From positions 36,333 to 100,332 of the forward strand of contig JAUQPB010000003.1 in the NCBI GenBank assembly GCA_030550585.1: a DNA stretch of 64,000 nucleotides, written 5' to 3'. The notes under the pieces are model-generated. The model was not told the origin of the DNA. It did not search any database and worked only from the letters and a program-made list of their open reading frames with translations. Origin of the DNA: Thermoproteota archaeon (GTDB lineage: Archaea > Thermoproteota > Thermoprotei_A > Sulfolobales > Ignisphaeraceae). Position numbers and translations under genes: made by a program. Positions 9,286 to 19,709 of this stretch are shown piece by piece; the stretch's first letter is position 1, and every line of letters begins with the position of its first letter.

Positions 9286-10461
9286 ATGCGATCCAATAAC
9301 CAAGGCGTTGGCAGAGAGGATTTGAGTATACTTCAAAAGATTTTAAACGAGCTTTCAAAGCCTTTTGTAGGCAGAGAAGAGGAGGCTAGAGTCATTCTCC
9401 TAGCCCTTCTAACAAAAGAGCATGCTGTTCTAATAGGCGAGCCTGGAACGGCTAAGAGTGCATTGATTAGAAGAGCTGCTCAAATTCTCAAGATGAAGTG
9501 CTTCACATATCTATTAACCAAGTACACCGAGCCTGCAGAGCTCTTCGGACCTCTGGACATCAATGCTCTGAAAGACGGTAAATATGTTAGGATAACCTCC
9601 AACAAATTGCCAGAAGCTGAGATAGCATTTCTAGACGAGATATTCAAGGCGAACTCAGCCATTCTAAACACACTTCTGACTATAATGAACGAAAGGCTCT
9701 TTTACGACGGATACACAGAGATTAGGGTTGCACTCTGGAGCCTCTTTGGAGCCAGTAACGAGGTTCCGCAAGAACCAGAGCTTGAAGCCCTCTACGACAG
9801 GTTTCTGCTTCGACACTATGTAAAGCCTTTGCAGGATGAGCTGTGGAAACAGCTTTTGAAGAAGGCATGGGACATTGAGAGATTTGGTTATCAGCCCCCA
9901 GAGGTGACAATTGATAAAAGTGTTCTTGAGAGACTGCATAAAATGTTGTTTGAGGTTAGCTTCAGTGCTGTCGAAACGAAGCTTCTGAAGGTGTTCTCCG
10001 TTTTAGAGTCAAAGAATATTCACCTGACTGATAGGAGAAAGGGCAAGGCTCTAAAGGTTATTGCCGCAAATGCTATATTGAATGGGAGGTTCCAGGCCTC
10101 TGAAGAGGATCTGATGGTTCTAAAATTCATAGCTCCACACGATATAGATGATTTTGAGAAGGTAAACATTATTCTATCTGAAGAGCTTAGAACTCCATAC
10201 AAGTATTTGAGGGAGTTGGAAGATATAGCTGTTAGCATAAAAGAGGTTGGAAACTATATAGCATCGTTTCCATCAGTAAACTCCCGATTTGTCGAATACA
10301 GACTTCTAGAGATATACAGAGACTTGGAGTCCACAAGAGACAGGGTCTTGTCTATGATGAGGGAGAGCAGCGATGAAAAGGTTCAGAAAAAGGCTATGGA
10401 GGTTGTGGAACAGATAAACGATTTGCTAGAAAAGATAAAGAAAAAGATTGAGGGTAGATAA
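9286..10461 (+). CDS. MoxR/RavA-family AAA+ ATPase
   Basis: Walker A GEPGTAKS lies near residue 52 and Walker B IAFLDEIF near 115, with sensor 1 (GASNEVPQE) and an arginine-finger region (YDRFLLRH) following. The helix-2 insert and the C-terminal lid match the RavA branch of MoxR ATPases, which work with a VWA partner as metal-dependent chaperones. The last 100 residues are predicted long helices. Its stop overlaps the start of the VWA gene (TAATG), the classic RavA-ViaA arrangement. Confidence 0.88.
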   Translation: MRSNNQGVGREDLSILQKILNELSKPFVGREEEARVILLALLTKEHAVLIGEPGTAKSALIRRAAQILKMKCFTYLLTKYTEPAELFGPLDINALKDGKYVRITSNKLPEAEIAFLDEIFKANSAILNTLLTIMNERLFYDGYTEIRVALWSLFGASNEVPQEPELEALYDRFLLRHYVKPLQDELWKQLLKKAWDIERFGYQPPEVTIDKSVLERLHKMLFEVSFSAVETKLLKVFSVLESKNIHLTDRRKGKALKVIAANAILNGRFQASEEDLMVLKFIAPHDIDDFEKVNIILSEELRTPYKYLRELEDIAVSIKEVGNYIASFPSVNSRFVEYRLLEIYRDLESTRDRVLSMMRESSDEKVQKKAMEVVEQINDLLEKIKKKIEGR

Positions 10462-11768
10462 TGCCGGGGGTTCTAAAGAACATAGATTATCTAGATCCTT
10501 TCACAAGGTATAAGGGGCAGAAGATTCTGGATAATCTAAAGAGGTTGAAAGGAGGGGTTGAGATACCACTTGAAATGGCTATAGATGTTTACTACACCCT
10601 GTACCTGCCATTTCCACAAATAGTCGAGGTATCAGATGTTCCGCTAGGCAAGGAGAGGCAATACAAATTGATAAAGACTATGCTTTCTGATGAGGAGGCT
10701 AAGAAGCTTAGACTATATACTGTTGCTGACAGCTTTGCCTCTGTTGCCTTGGGAACACTATTCTTCCTCAACCTGTTTTCAGAGCTTGGCAGTGAGGAGA
10801 AGGACATTGAACGGGGTAGTGGGAGAGGAGAAAGTGGTATGCGCAACCAGCAACAAAATGAGGATGAGGGAGATGGCGGAAAAAGCTTCGAGGAATCTGT
10901 AAAGAGTGCTATTAAAAAAACTGTTGACTCAGCTGAAACTGTCAAGGAGATTCAGCACTTTGTCTATGGATACAAAGCTGGTGTTGGACACACACTCAAC
11001 CTCGATGATGACGTTGCAACAGTTTTGAGACTGGTTAGAAATACAGACATCAAGAACATTTTAAATGTCTTGACTAGGGTACCAGATATTGTATCAGCTG
11101 TTAAGAAGAAGAGGATTGGGTATCAGAGAGGGGAGATAGAGGGCTATTCGAGAGGGTCAGACATAGAGAGAATTGTCTATACAGAACTTGCATATCCGCA
11201 ACTATACTTCTATACAAAGATAGCTGAGGGGGATCTACTTCTATTCGAAAAAGTTATGTACCTGACAATGGGACCTATATACGTTTTGCTAGACAAGTCT
11301 GGGAGCATGGATGGAAACAAGATCCTGTGGGCAAAAGCAACAGCTTTAGCGCTGTTCATGAGAAGCAGGTTAGAGAGAAGAACATTCTTCATAAGATTCT
11401 TTGACTCGGAACCATATGAAATGATCTCCATAAAGCCAAATGCGAAGCCTAGCTATGTAGCCAAGCTATTAGAGTACATAGCCATGATAAGAAACGGGGG
11501 TGGAACAGACATATCAAAAGCTCTTATGACAGCATGCAACGACATACTGAAGTCTGGCGCTAAAGATGCTAGCGATATAATACTGATAACAGATGGCGAA
11601 GACAGGATAGCGAAAAGCCTTGTCAAAAAAGCTCTTGTACATGCCAAGGCAAGGCTGATATCAGTAATGATAATGGGGGACAACGAAGACCTTAAAGACA
11701 TAAGCGACAACTATATGAAGGTCGTCAAGCTTTCAGACAAGGAGATGCTAACAGTAGTCAAAAGCTAG
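10461..11768 (+). CDS. VWA-domain protein (ViaA/CoxE-like), RavA partner
   Basis: The C-terminal half carries a von Willebrand A domain with a complete MIDAS: DKSGSMDG near residue 277, a Thr in GGGTDISKA near 350, and an acidic ITDGED near 376. The N-terminal half is helical, as in ViaA. Residues 112-145 are a charged low-complexity linker rich in Glu, Gly, Gln and Asp. Translational coupling to the MoxR ATPase supports a chaperone-like complex in which the VWA protein recruits substrate. Confidence 0.85.
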   Translation: MPGVLKNIDYLDPFTRYKGQKILDNLKRLKGGVEIPLEMAIDVYYTLYLPFPQIVEVSDVPLGKERQYKLIKTMLSDEEAKKLRLYTVADSFASVALGTLFFLNLFSELGSEEKDIERGSGRGESGMRNQQQNEDEGDGGKSFEESVKSAIKKTVDSAETVKEIQHFVYGYKAGVGHTLNLDDDVATVLRLVRNTDIKNILNVLTRVPDIVSAVKKKRIGYQRGEIEGYSRGSDIERIVYTELAYPQLYFYTKIAEGDLLLFEKVMYLTMGPIYVLLDKSGSMDGNKILWAKATALALFMRSRLERRTFFIRFFDSEPYEMISIKPNAKPSYVAKLLEYIAMIRNGGGTDISKALMTACNDILKSGAKDASDIILITDGEDRIAKSLVKKALVHAKARLISVMIMGDNEDLKDISDNYMKVVKLSDKEMLTVVKS

Positions 11769-11979
11769 CAAACCCATCCTAATACATCCCCCAAACAGCT
11801 TCGAAGTCCATGCTTTAAAACAATAAAATAACCACTTTCCATAGAGCTTCATGGGAAAGACCATCAAATTGATATAGCCATTGCAGTTCCACAACCACCA
11901 TTGTATATTCCGTGGAGCAAAGCCCCATTTCAACATAGTTTACATGGCGTTTGTTTTTGATAAAACAATGTTTTAGTTA

Positions 11980-11995
11980 CACCAATAGCTTGGTG
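11980..11995 (+). promoter_or_regulatory. Small inverted repeat before the HExxH gene
   Basis: CACCAA and TTGGTG are perfect 6-bp arms around TAGC, ending 7 nt before the TTG start at 12003. It may be an operator or leader hairpin. The rest of 11769-12002 shows no convincing gene. Confidence 0.3.
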
Positions 11996-12002
11996 CAACA
12001 GG

Positions 12003-12767
12003 TTGAGGAATGGGGTTACAAACATTAAATGGTTTGTTGTTGGCCACGTCCCAAACACATTTGTTGATAGAGTTCTCAAAACTGTTAGAGACTTTATCGA
12101 AAAAGTTGATGGCATTGAATATCTCGAGATCTATTTCTATGCTTCTTCATATCACAAGCTTTTGTTCATCGAGAGCGAGGCTATTGAACTAGGCGTTATA
12201 GCTGTTGGAGATTTCATTGCTATGCACGAAGCTTGGAGGGGCTGGCCAAGGATACACATAGATTATGAGAAATGTTATAAGCTTAGAGATGACCATCTAA
12301 AATCGGTTATAGTCCACGAGATTTCCCATGCCATTCTCCACGGCTCGCCGATATACTATTCAATAGCGTTGCAAGCTGGTGATATTCCCAGATTGGACTC
12401 TTTAGAGGATGTAGCAAAGCTATTGTATGTTGCAACAACAATTGCAAAGGATATGGATGTCCACGAATTTCTAATAAGAAGTGGTATGAGCGATCTAGTC
12501 GAGGGTTATGCTGATTTTGTTGCCGAGCAGTATAAGGGTCTTGACTGCAGAAACATTGATGATTTGCTGAACCTGGCCAAGGCTCTGACTGTATGTATCT
12601 ATACCCCTTCCTGCAGATTGCTGAAGACCGTTGATGAGAAGTGTATTGATGTTGCCGATAGAGTTTTGAGAATGCTCAAAGAATTTGAAGGAAGTAGGGC
12701 AAAGAGTTTATCTGAGGACACGAGATTATTGGTGAAGATGCTGTGGAACATGGTTGAAGGCAGATAG
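12003..12767 (+). CDS. Gluzincin-like zinc metallopeptidase (HExxH)
   Basis: VHEISHAILHG near residue 105 is a zinc-binding HExxH. About 60 residues later VEGYADFVAEQY supplies the Glu expected as third ligand in gluzincins. No signal peptide or membrane helix is seen, so the protein should be cytoplasmic. No ATG is available at the N-terminus and the TTG at 12003 is the most upstream plausible start. It is the last gene of the plus-strand peptidase and MoxR cluster and ends 40 bp from the convergent DUF58 gene. No specific family recognised. Confidence 0.6.
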   Translation: MRNGVTNIKWFVVGHVPNTFVDRVLKTVRDFIEKVDGIEYLEIYFYASSYHKLLFIESEAIELGVIAVGDFIAMHEAWRGWPRIHIDYEKCYKLRDDHLKSVIVHEISHAILHGSPIYYSIALQAGDIPRLDSLEDVAKLLYVATTIAKDMDVHEFLIRSGMSDLVEGYADFVAEQYKGLDCRNIDDLLNLAKALTVCIYTPSCRLLKTVDEKCIDVADRVLRMLKEFEGSRAKSLSEDTRLLVKMLWNMVEGR

Positions 12768-12806
12768 GATTCTGCCATCCACATTGTATAGCATATGAAT
12801 GCCCTT

Positions 12807-14165
12807 TTAATGGTATTGATAGACTGTTTCTATCAATGAGACTATGTATTGCGGTATATGCTCCGCCCCTGTAGCTATTACCTTCACACCTCTACCCCTG
12901 AGTTTCTTAACGAATTCTAGCTCCATCTTAGTTCTCTCAAATGCTTTTAGCCTATATATTGCGTAGCCCCATTGTGGAAGACCCTTTATCTCGAATGTCG
13001 TTGTTATAGGCACTACTATGAAAACCTCGTTTCCAAGCAAAGACAGTTTCTGTGCTATTCTGGAGAGTGTATCGAGATGGTTTACACCTCCATATGATGT
13101 GAATATGAATACCAAGCTTTTCTCTCTTGGGAGTATTTGAAGAGCTTTTGCAAGAGCCTCACGCAACATTATTGCTCTGTCAACTGAGTCCAAATCCTCC
13201 TTGCTTGTAGACCCCTCTTCGAAGCGGTAGCTAGCTACAGTCTCTAGGATTTCTCTATAGCCTTTTCGCCCCTTCTCTAGCTTGGCTGTTGAATATATCC
13301 TGCTATCTCCAGCTATTACAAGACCCATGTAGTCTCCTCTATATGAGAGATACCTAGCTATGGAGGCTACAATCCTTGAGCTGTACTCAAATGGTGTATA
13401 GCCGTAGGGGCCGCTAACCATTTTGTTTGTGCCATCAACTATGAATAGAACTCTATTCATGGTTTCGAGCTCAAGCTCTTTAACAACAAATCTTCTCTTG
13501 TATGCGAAGTACTTCCAGAGTATCCTCCTAACATCATCGCCTTCTCTATACTCTCTAACACTATAGAACTCTGTTCCAAAGCCACTTCTTCTAGATCTTG
13601 TTAATCCAGTGGATCTTGTGAATACCAGAAGCCTTCTGACCTCAGTCTCGGAAATCCTTGGAACAGCCTTCACAAAACCTACTGCATCGAACGAGCTTCT
13701 GTATCTATAGAAAGCGAAAAAATCTCTTAAAACAACATCTATAGGGCCTATCTCATGGGTTCCAATTCTTGCCTGAAAGCCCAGTCTGATCCTAGTGTAC
13801 CCCCTCGGCGGTATCAATATCAACGCCGCTCTGACACCATCAACAAGCTTCAAGAAGCTTGAGTATCGTATAGAGATCTCGGCAAATGCTATGGGTATCC
13901 TAGTCGGGTTTCTAATAACAACATCTACATATATCTTCTCACCCTCAACACCTCTCGCAGATGTTATAGACGCAGAGCATTTGTTCAATGCTATAGCAGC
14001 TAGTAGGAGATACCCTCTTACACCTGCTAGGAAAACCAGTAATGCTATGCCAGACGCTATCATCTCATACCTGTACAAAACCCCAAATGCTATGAGAAAA
14101 GCTGATAAGACTAGAAAAGCTCTTGCACGTGCTGTTGTCTCTATCGCTGTTATCTCCTCGATCAA
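12807..14165 (-). CDS. DUF58-domain protein of the MoxR cluster
   Basis: The hallmark DUF58 motif YREGDDVRRILWK lies near residue 207, following two N-terminal membrane helices (residues 12-55). The C-terminal 200 residues form a degenerate VWA-like fold with IVDGTNKM in place of a full MIDAS. DUF58 proteins are encoded with MoxR ATPases in bacteria and archaea and are thought to be their membrane-anchored partners. This is the last gene of a five- to six-gene operon running from 18897. Confidence 0.85.
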   Translation of the reverse strand: MIEEITAIETTARARAFLVLSAFLIAFGVLYRYEMIASGIALLVFLAGVRGYLLLAAIALNKCSASITSARGVEGEKIYVDVVIRNPTRIPIAFAEISIRYSSFLKLVDGVRAALILIPPRGYTRIRLGFQARIGTHEIGPIDVVLRDFFAFYRYRSSFDAVGFVKAVPRISETEVRRLLVFTRSTGLTRSRRSGFGTEFYSVREYREGDDVRRILWKYFAYKRRFVVKELELETMNRVLFIVDGTNKMVSGPYGYTPFEYSSRIVASIARYLSYRGDYMGLVIAGDSRIYSTAKLEKGRKGYREILETVASYRFEEGSTSKEDLDSVDRAIMLREALAKALQILPREKSLVFIFTSYGGVNHLDTLSRIAQKLSLLGNEVFIVVPITTTFEIKGLPQWGYAIYRLKAFERTKMELEFVKKLRGRGVKVIATGAEHIPQYIVSLIETVYQYH

Positions 14166-14183
14166 TATTTCACACCTATGTGT

Positions 14184-15605
14184 CTACCTCATTAAGATAT
14201 ATTCAACACCCTTTTCCCCATATATTGTTTGTCCAAGCATTGAGAGAAACTCTTCACTTTCTCTAATCATTTTAGCTGTGGTTCTATTCCATGAGAGCAC
14301 AATTGGGAGGAAACTCCTGCCCAAAGCCTTTTTATATAACTTGCACATTCTGTTCAGATACTTCTCGGCAGCATCCCTCTTGGGAATCACACTCAAAAGC
14401 CTTTCATCACATAGCTCAAGCCCGTACAATGTCTGGGTAACGGTGTTAACAATTGAGAAGAGGGTTTCAAAGTCTTGTTTCGAGAGCTTTATCCTTCCCC
14501 TCAGAATAGCGTCTCTCAAATCACCTGTGACATAACTCTCAATCTCTTTCTGCTCCTCTAGTCTCTGGTCAGCAACAATGAAAATTCTCCTCTTTAAAAA
14601 CATGTATACAGCAACCGTTATTATCAGCGAGACGATGACGGATAGGCTATAAACAGAGGATATAGATCTAAACACATTGTTGGAGAATTCTATGGCTGGT
14701 GGAAGCCAGGTTGCTGGATGTAAAAGCCTTGCTATAAATGATAGTGCAAGTGTTATTGGGTCAGAATACATATATACCATGCTATGCAAACTCTCTGGGG
14801 TTGCCCCCGGATACCTACTGCCATCCAAAACAATTCTACAACTAGCATCAAACTTGCAGAGATAGTCTATTAGAGCAATGGCAAAATCTCTATAAGAGGT
14901 TATATTGGATTCCAGAACCTGGTTTAGAAAAATTGATCCATCGCCAATTACAAACACATGTATACCCAGCTCACTCACCTCCTCAGCTGCAACAACATCG
15001 CCTGTCTCAGCATAGCCAACCACATGCACTTGACCACCGTTTACAAGAAGCTTTGATGCTATATCCAGTCTGAGGTAGTATGTCATGTTGTTCGAGCTGT
15101 TTGATGGTATGGTGATAAAGGTGTATACATATGGCCCATTCACATTGTCTATAATGATGCTTCCCGCTACACGAATAGAGGAGCCCAGTTCTCTCAGAAG
15201 ACTGTTTGAATATGTAGATTCGTCGGCTATCAAAACCGATGCATGTTTGCACTCTCTAAGGCTATTTACAATTGTGGCCGCATCACTGTTGTTATAACCA
15301 ATCTCTGGCGAGATCACTATATACAAGCATCTGTCTCCACCTCTAAGCAAATTCTCCATCTCTTGGATAGACGAAATAGTATATGTGTTTGGATATCTAG
15401 ATTTGAGTAATTCGACAAGTTTGAATGTTCCTATAGGGCCTGTGTTATATGGTGAAGCACCTATGAAGACAAGGATCTGGGGAGGGCCCTTCTCAGCTAG
15501 TGCTATAAGCCCTATTGCAATTAAGGCAAGCATTGTAGCCATTGTAACAGCTGCAACAGCTTTTTCATTTTTCATGCGACTCTCCTTTCTCAACAGCATA
15601 GACAT
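14184..15605 (-). CDS. DUF4350-like membrane protein
   Basis: One membrane helix near residues 17-38 is followed by a 230-residue extracellular domain with the layout of DUF4350 (GIFT-like alpha/beta fold; opening GPIGTFKLVELLKSRYP). A second helix near 320-342 leads to a cytoplasmic helical tail of about 130 residues. Its position between the DUF58 and DUF4129 genes matches known MoxR clusters, where DUF4350 and DUF4129 proteins co-occur. Start may be the ATG at 15605 or the one at 15575; either overlaps the upstream gene. Confidence 0.65.
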   Translation of the reverse strand: MSMLLRKESRMKNEKAVAAVTMATMLALIAIGLIALAEKGPPQILVFIGASPYNTGPIGTFKLVELLKSRYPNTYTISSIQEMENLLRGGDRCLYIVISPEIGYNNSDAATIVNSLRECKHASVLIADESTYSNSLLRELGSSIRVAGSIIIDNVNGPYVYTFITIPSNSSNNMTYYLRLDIASKLLVNGGQVHVVGYAETGDVVAAEEVSELGIHVFVIGDGSIFLNQVLESNITSYRDFAIALIDYLCKFDASCRIVLDGSRYPGATPESLHSMVYMYSDPITLALSFIARLLHPATWLPPAIEFSNNVFRSISSVYSLSVIVSLIITVAVYMFLKRRIFIVADQRLEEQKEIESYVTGDLRDAILRGRIKLSKQDFETLFSIVNTVTQTLYGLELCDERLLSVIPKRDAAEKYLNRMCKLYKKALGRSFLPIVLSWNRTTAKMIRESEEFLSMLGQTIYGEKGVEYILMR

Positions 15606-15816
15606 ATGCTGAGAGTCTTAGAACATATAGCGATGCTGAGAGCAGGGTGAAACCTATCAATGCCGATATAAGGGATGTGCCAACATATGCCCTCTCCATG
15701 TATCCAACAGACCATATTAGGAATAGAATGGATAGTATTGCAAGAGCTAGTCCAACGCCTAGATATATAGCAAACTGTAGGTTTTTAATCCTTGGGGATG
15801 TGTAGCCCCTGCTCAC
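15565..15816 (-). CDS. Small membrane protein of the MoxR operon
   Basis: This 83-residue protein has two hydrophobic segments (about 13-33 and 42-65) and little else. It overlaps the upstream gene by 4 bp and the downstream DUF4350-like gene by up to 41 bp, so it is embedded in the operon. No family recognised. Confidence 0.65.
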   Translation of the reverse strand: MSRGYTSPRIKNLQFAIYLGVGLALAILSILFLIWSVGYMERAYVGTSLISALIGFTLLSASLYVLRLSAYVYAVEKGESHEK

Positions 15817-16892
15817 GGTGCAACACCAAAAAGTTTCGAGATACCATCTAAAAATATGAGGATGTCTGAGTAAAATCCTATATAAGTATTAGATATGCTT
15901 TCCATGAAATAGCCTATTGCAGGCCTTGTCAATGCATACAAAACATTTTTATACATGTTATAGGACACTATGAAGCCGCCAACATAGATTAGTAGTAGTG
16001 TTACTGTTGACAATATCAAAAGTGTTTTGGGGTCTAAAACAATTGGCTTCTCCAGTCTGTACATAGCATATCCGATAGCCACAAACAAGATAGTTGCTAC
16101 AGCACCTCTGATAAGATATGCATAAATTGATGATTGCCAAGAAGATAGGATGAGCATGTTCACCACTTCGTAGACCGGGGGTGTGAATAGAGCTGAGAGT
16201 GCCAGGCTCTTCACTATTGTTAGCGGGGTCTCAATATAAACATCCACATCTCTTCTGTTCTTGAGGGTCTCCAGAGCTACTTCTCTAGACCCGCCTACAT
16301 ATATCGCTATTACCTCAGGTAGAGCAGTTGTCGCTCTGTATATGGCTATGCCTATAGCTAGGGAAAACGATAGCACAAAAATGGGGTTGACAACAATTTC
16401 TCTTAGAAAGTTGTTCGAGGTTTTCTGAGCTATGTTATACGGTAGTACAGCTGCTATGTAGGCATTTGCAAGAAGAGGAACAGCTATGAGGACAACAAAT
16501 ATTGTGGTTACCGATATGAGAGTTAACACTATGGTCCTCCTCCCACCAATCTCTACAAACCTCTCTTGGCGATTTCTATAAAAGCTCTTCAAATGGTCTG
16601 CAACAGCTATGGCGCCAATGGATAGAAGAGCCTCTAGCGATATCATCGATACGCTAAACCTCGTTGCTATAGAGTATGTCACAATGGCGAGAACATAGAT
16701 GAAAGGCGTTGGGTAGACAAGCGACGCAGTTGCTAGTATAAGTGACGCCATAAGAAAGACTGTTTCAATAGGTGCTTTCACCATACTGCCAAGAACATCC
16801 AAGCCTATGGTGCTAGTAAAGGTGTTTACTATATTGAATAACAGGACAGCTACTATTACCCTAGGCAAAACCTCTAGCAATAACTTAATCAT
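15813..16892 (-). CDS. Polytopic membrane protein of the MoxR operon
   Basis: About eight hydrophobic segments cover the 359 residues, with one charged cytoplasmic stretch near 105-118 (YRNRQERFVEIGGRR) and another near 225-240. No catalytic motif is visible and I do not recognise the family. It sits between the DUF4129 and small membrane proteins with 4-bp overlaps at both ends, so it is likely a stoichiometric component of the same membrane complex. Confidence 0.7.
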   Translation of the reverse strand: MIKLLLEVLPRVIVAVLLFNIVNTFTSTIGLDVLGSMVKAPIETVFLMASLILATASLVYPTPFIYVLAIVTYSIATRFSVSMISLEALLSIGAIAVADHLKSFYRNRQERFVEIGGRRTIVLTLISVTTIFVVLIAVPLLANAYIAAVLPYNIAQKTSNNFLREIVVNPIFVLSFSLAIGIAIYRATTALPEVIAIYVGGSREVALETLKNRRDVDVYIETPLTIVKSLALSALFTPPVYEVVNMLILSSWQSSIYAYLIRGAVATILFVAIGYAMYRLEKPIVLDPKTLLILSTVTLLLIYVGGFIVSYNMYKNVLYALTRPAIGYFMESISNTYIGFYSDILIFLDGISKLFGVAP

Positions 16893-17962
16893 TTCTTCCC
16901 ACCAGTTAGAATCCTCAAATACCTCTCGCTTTCTTCATCAACATCGCTTCTTGGGTCATGAGCATATCGCGCCGCTTCATACATCATTGTTATCTTCTCA
17001 AATGCTGTTCCAAGATCTTTGAGCTTACCAGAGGCTGTAGCTAGGTATTCTCTATGCGTCATGCTATCCTCTTTCCTCACCATATAAACACTCTCAACAA
17101 ATTTTACGGCTCTCCAATAGTTCTCTATCGCCTTTCTAAGTGGCTGTGCAAATGTTTTTGTATGCCAACCCCCGGCTCCAGCAAATCCTCTCCAGCCATG
17201 TGCTTTTCTGATCAAGCTGGCTATAGCCCCTCTCAAAACAGCAATAATCACTATTGCTAGTGTGATCCCCAGAATCAATATAATTGTTCCGCGATCTATA
17301 GAAAGAGACATTGATGGCAATTGCATGCTTGGTGCAAGCATCTGCGGAGATGCTACGCCGAGGCTAGGCATAGACTCTATTGCTTGTGGTATCCTCGGCA
17401 AAACCTCTACAATTTTTTGTGGCACCTGACTAGCGGAGTTGCTTTTCTGTTGGAGCCAATTAATGTTGGCCAGTTTCTCTAAAATCTTTGCTATAGTATC
17501 TTCGCTGGCAGTTACAATATCTTTATAGCCCTCAGCCTGGGCCAAGCTATTCACAGCATTAAGAAACTGTAGCAAATCACTTAAACTTGCATTTGATTTT
17601 GTCGCCATTTCAACAGCGTTCAAAAGTGTCTCTCTATCAATAGAGCCATTCAAAGCATAGCTATTGGCAATGTCTGCAAGAGTGCTTTTCAGATTCTCAT
17701 CGCTTATCTGATTAAGTGTATTATAAAGGTTTTGAGTGACATTCTCCTCTATGGGCGCTGTATAGCCTTGGGATAAATTGCCAAGATTCTTGTACAGAGA
17801 CTTGAGCATGTCCAAGATTTTCTCAGATGAGATGTTGTAGGGAAATCCTAGCGTGTGTCTCTCAAAAGTGGTTTGGTAGCTGTAAACCTTTGGATAAGGG
17901 ATAAGCTGTGCAACAAACAGCATTATATGTAATGTAACTATTAGAATGACTATACGTCTCAA
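16889..17962 (-). CDS. DUF4129-domain membrane protein
   Basis: An N-terminal signal or anchor (residues 3-20) precedes an extracellular helical region of about 190 residues. A membrane helix lies near 225-247, and the cytoplasmic tail has the DUF4129 pattern: [14 protein letters not shown], then [19 protein letters not shown]4129 proteins typically accompany MoxR, DUF58 and DUF4350 genes, as here. It overlaps the MoxR stop by 4 bp (ATGA). Confidence 0.75.
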   Translation of the reverse strand: MRRIVILIVTLHIMLFVAQLIPYPKVYSYQTTFERHTLGFPYNISSEKILDMLKSLYKNLGNLSQGYTAPIEENVTQNLYNTLNQISDENLKSTLADIANSYALNGSIDRETLLNAVEMATKSNASLSDLLQFLNAVNSLAQAEGYKDIVTASEDTIAKILEKLANINWLQQKSNSASQVPQKIVEVLPRIPQAIESMPSLGVASPQMLAPSMQLPSMSLSIDRGTIILILGITLAIVIIAVLRGAIASLIRKAHGWRGFAGAGGWHTKTFAQPLRKAIENYWRAVKFVESVYMVRKEDSMTHREYLATASGKLKDLGTAFEKITMMYEAARYAHDPRSDVDEESERYLRILTGGKK

Positions 17963-18897
17963 GGCTTTGGCACCGGAACCTTCTTCAGAATTTCCTCAAC
18001 AACTCTAGAGCTTGTGACACCCTCAACCTCATACTCGGGCTTGACAATTATTCTGTGGGAGAGGGCTGGAACAGCCACAGCCTTGACATCATCTGGAATG
18101 ACATAGCTTCTACCGTCTATATATGCCCAGGCTTTGGCGAGTCTGAGAATTGCTATGCCTGCTCTTGGCGATCCTCCAAGCTTTACTGCCACATGTCTTC
18201 TGGTCTCCTCAACTATAGAAACAATATAGTCGTAGATAGAATCGTCTACGTTAACGCTTCTAACCTGTTCAATAGCCTTCAGAACATCATCTCTTGTGAG
18301 AACAGGCTGAAGAGACTCTATACCCGCCTCAATCTCGTCAATTCTCTTGAGCATTTCCTTAAACCCCTTAGTCGATGGGTAGCCAGTGTCGATTTTCGCC
18401 AAGAACCTGTCTAGCTGTGCCTCTGGAAGTGGGAAAACACCCTCCATTTCAACAGGATTCTGAGTGGCTATAACTATGAAGGGCTCCTCAAGCTTTCTTG
18501 TAACACCCTCTACAGTAACCTGCCTCTCCTGCATAGCCTCAAGCAAAGCAGATTGTGTTCTTGGAGAAGCTCTGTTGATCTCATCAACAAGAAGAATGTT
18601 GGTGAAAATTGGCCCCTCTCTAAAAATGAATTCACCTTTTCTCTGATCATATATATAGCCTCCGATAACATCCATTGGAAGAAGATCGGGTGTCATCTGA
18701 ATTCTCTTAAAGCTGAGGCTGAGAAGCTTTGCAACAGCCTTTGCCATAGACGTTTTTGCAACGCCTGGAACACCCTCTAGAAGAACGTGGCCTTTGGAAA
18801 GCATGCATGCAATAATCATCTTAACCTCAAACTCTTTCTCGATAAGCAGACCGGAATAGACAAGCTTATCCAAAACAGTCTTAAAGCTCATAAGCAT
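17959..18897 (-). CDS. MoxR-family AAA+ ATPase
   Basis: This is a canonical MoxR: Walker A GVPGVAKT, Walker [10 protein letters not shown], sensor 1 ATQNPVE and LPEAQLDRF, with the C-terminal lid [14 protein letters not shown]. Length of about 312 residues is normal for the family. An in-frame TTG exists at 18909, but the ATGs at 18897 and 18891 suit the TATA-like element near 18927 better. It is the first gene of the operon and presumably powers assembly or activation of the membrane proteins encoded behind it. Confidence 0.9.
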   Translation of the reverse strand: MLMSFKTVLDKLVYSGLLIEKEFEVKMIIACMLSKGHVLLEGVPGVAKTSMAKAVAKLLSLSFKRIQMTPDLLPMDVIGGYIYDQRKGEFIFREGPIFTNILLVDEINRASPRTQSALLEAMQERQVTVEGVTRKLEEPFIVIATQNPVEMEGVFPLPEAQLDRFLAKIDTGYPSTKGFKEMLKRIDEIEAGIESLQPVLTRDDVLKAIEQVRSVNVDDSIYDYIVSIVEETRRHVAVKLGGSPRAGIAILRLAKAWAYIDGRSYVIPDDVKAVAVPALSHRIIVKPEYEVEGVTSSRVVEEILKKVPVPKP

Positions 18898-19013
18898 CGC
18901 ACAAATCAATTTATGGTGGTAGAGAAAATATGTTTTTCGGATCCTTTATTACAATAGATATGCAACTAGCATACATAAAGCTATTGAAATTGAAAATGTG
19001 GTCATATAGCATT

Positions 19014-19394
19014 CTATGTAGCGACACCTCTAAGAATAACACACAGATTGTTTAGAGGTGCCAACAAAAACACCACCAAGAGTACAATTCTTGCCGACAA
19101 CTCAAAGACATTATCGGATATTATGCGCCTTCCCTGGATCTTGGCTATGAATGGCAAAAGCTTTTTCTCTGTCAGATAAACTATGTATTGGTATAGGATT
19201 ATGAATATATAGCTTAGAACCAGGTTGATAACTATTGTCGGCACCCATCCAAAATACCTCAAAAGATGTCTTATAAATATATTGCCTTCTCTATAGCCAA
19301 GCACAGCTATGCCCACATAGCTTGTAGCTATATCTAGAACCCTCAATATGATGTATGCAACAACCCATTTGTTTAGCAAAAAACCTCTTTCCAT
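19014..19394 (-). CDS. Small membrane protein (DUF5658-like)
   Basis: The 126 residues hold three hydrophobic helices (about 9-30, 49-72, 98-118). The first contains LDIATSYVG, and a polar GNIFIRHLLRYFGW lies between the first two, a pattern resembling DUF5658 proteins. Its function is unknown. It is a single gene between the MoxR operon and an unrelated plus-strand gene. Confidence 0.55.
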   Translation of the reverse strand: MERGFLLNKWVVAYIILRVLDIATSYVGIAVLGYREGNIFIRHLLRYFGWVPTIVINLVLSYIFIILYQYIVYLTEKKLLPFIAKIQGRRIISDNVFELSARIVLLVVFLLAPLNNLCVILRGVAT

Positions 19395-19709
19395 GAACGA
19401 TCACAGCATCTACAAGATTGTTTATCATCGGCAACCATATTAAATAAACTTATGTGGCAATCTACTACATATAGACCGTTGCCATCCCTTTTAACTATAT
19501 TTAAATGGAGATGCTACCAAGAGCTACATCTTCCAAGAAAAGGGTTTGGCAGATTGTGTACTGCTTGCAGATATGTCTCCAGATTCTAAAGGGTTTTCTG
19601 AAAAACTATCAATAAGCTGTTCAGCAACTTTTTATAGCTTCGAATCTCTGTATCATCTAAAAACCAGAAACGTTTTTAGTTATCTGGAAAACGGTTTTTG
19701 TGTGAGAAT
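19395..19709. other. Intergenic region
   Basis: This stretch of about 315 bp separates divergent genes. An AT-rich element CTATATTTAAATGG near 19496-19509 could be a plus-strand TATA box, and GTTTTTAGTTAT near 19672-19683 lies about 25 nt before the ATG at 19710, suiting a leaderless mRNA. Short open frames here have no protein-like features that I can support. Confidence 0.4.

Noticed and set aside
11748-11936. Open minus-strand frame of 62 codons, Trp-rich
   Set aside because: It overlaps the VWA gene end and lacks a clear promoter or any recognisable pattern; composition looks like chance.
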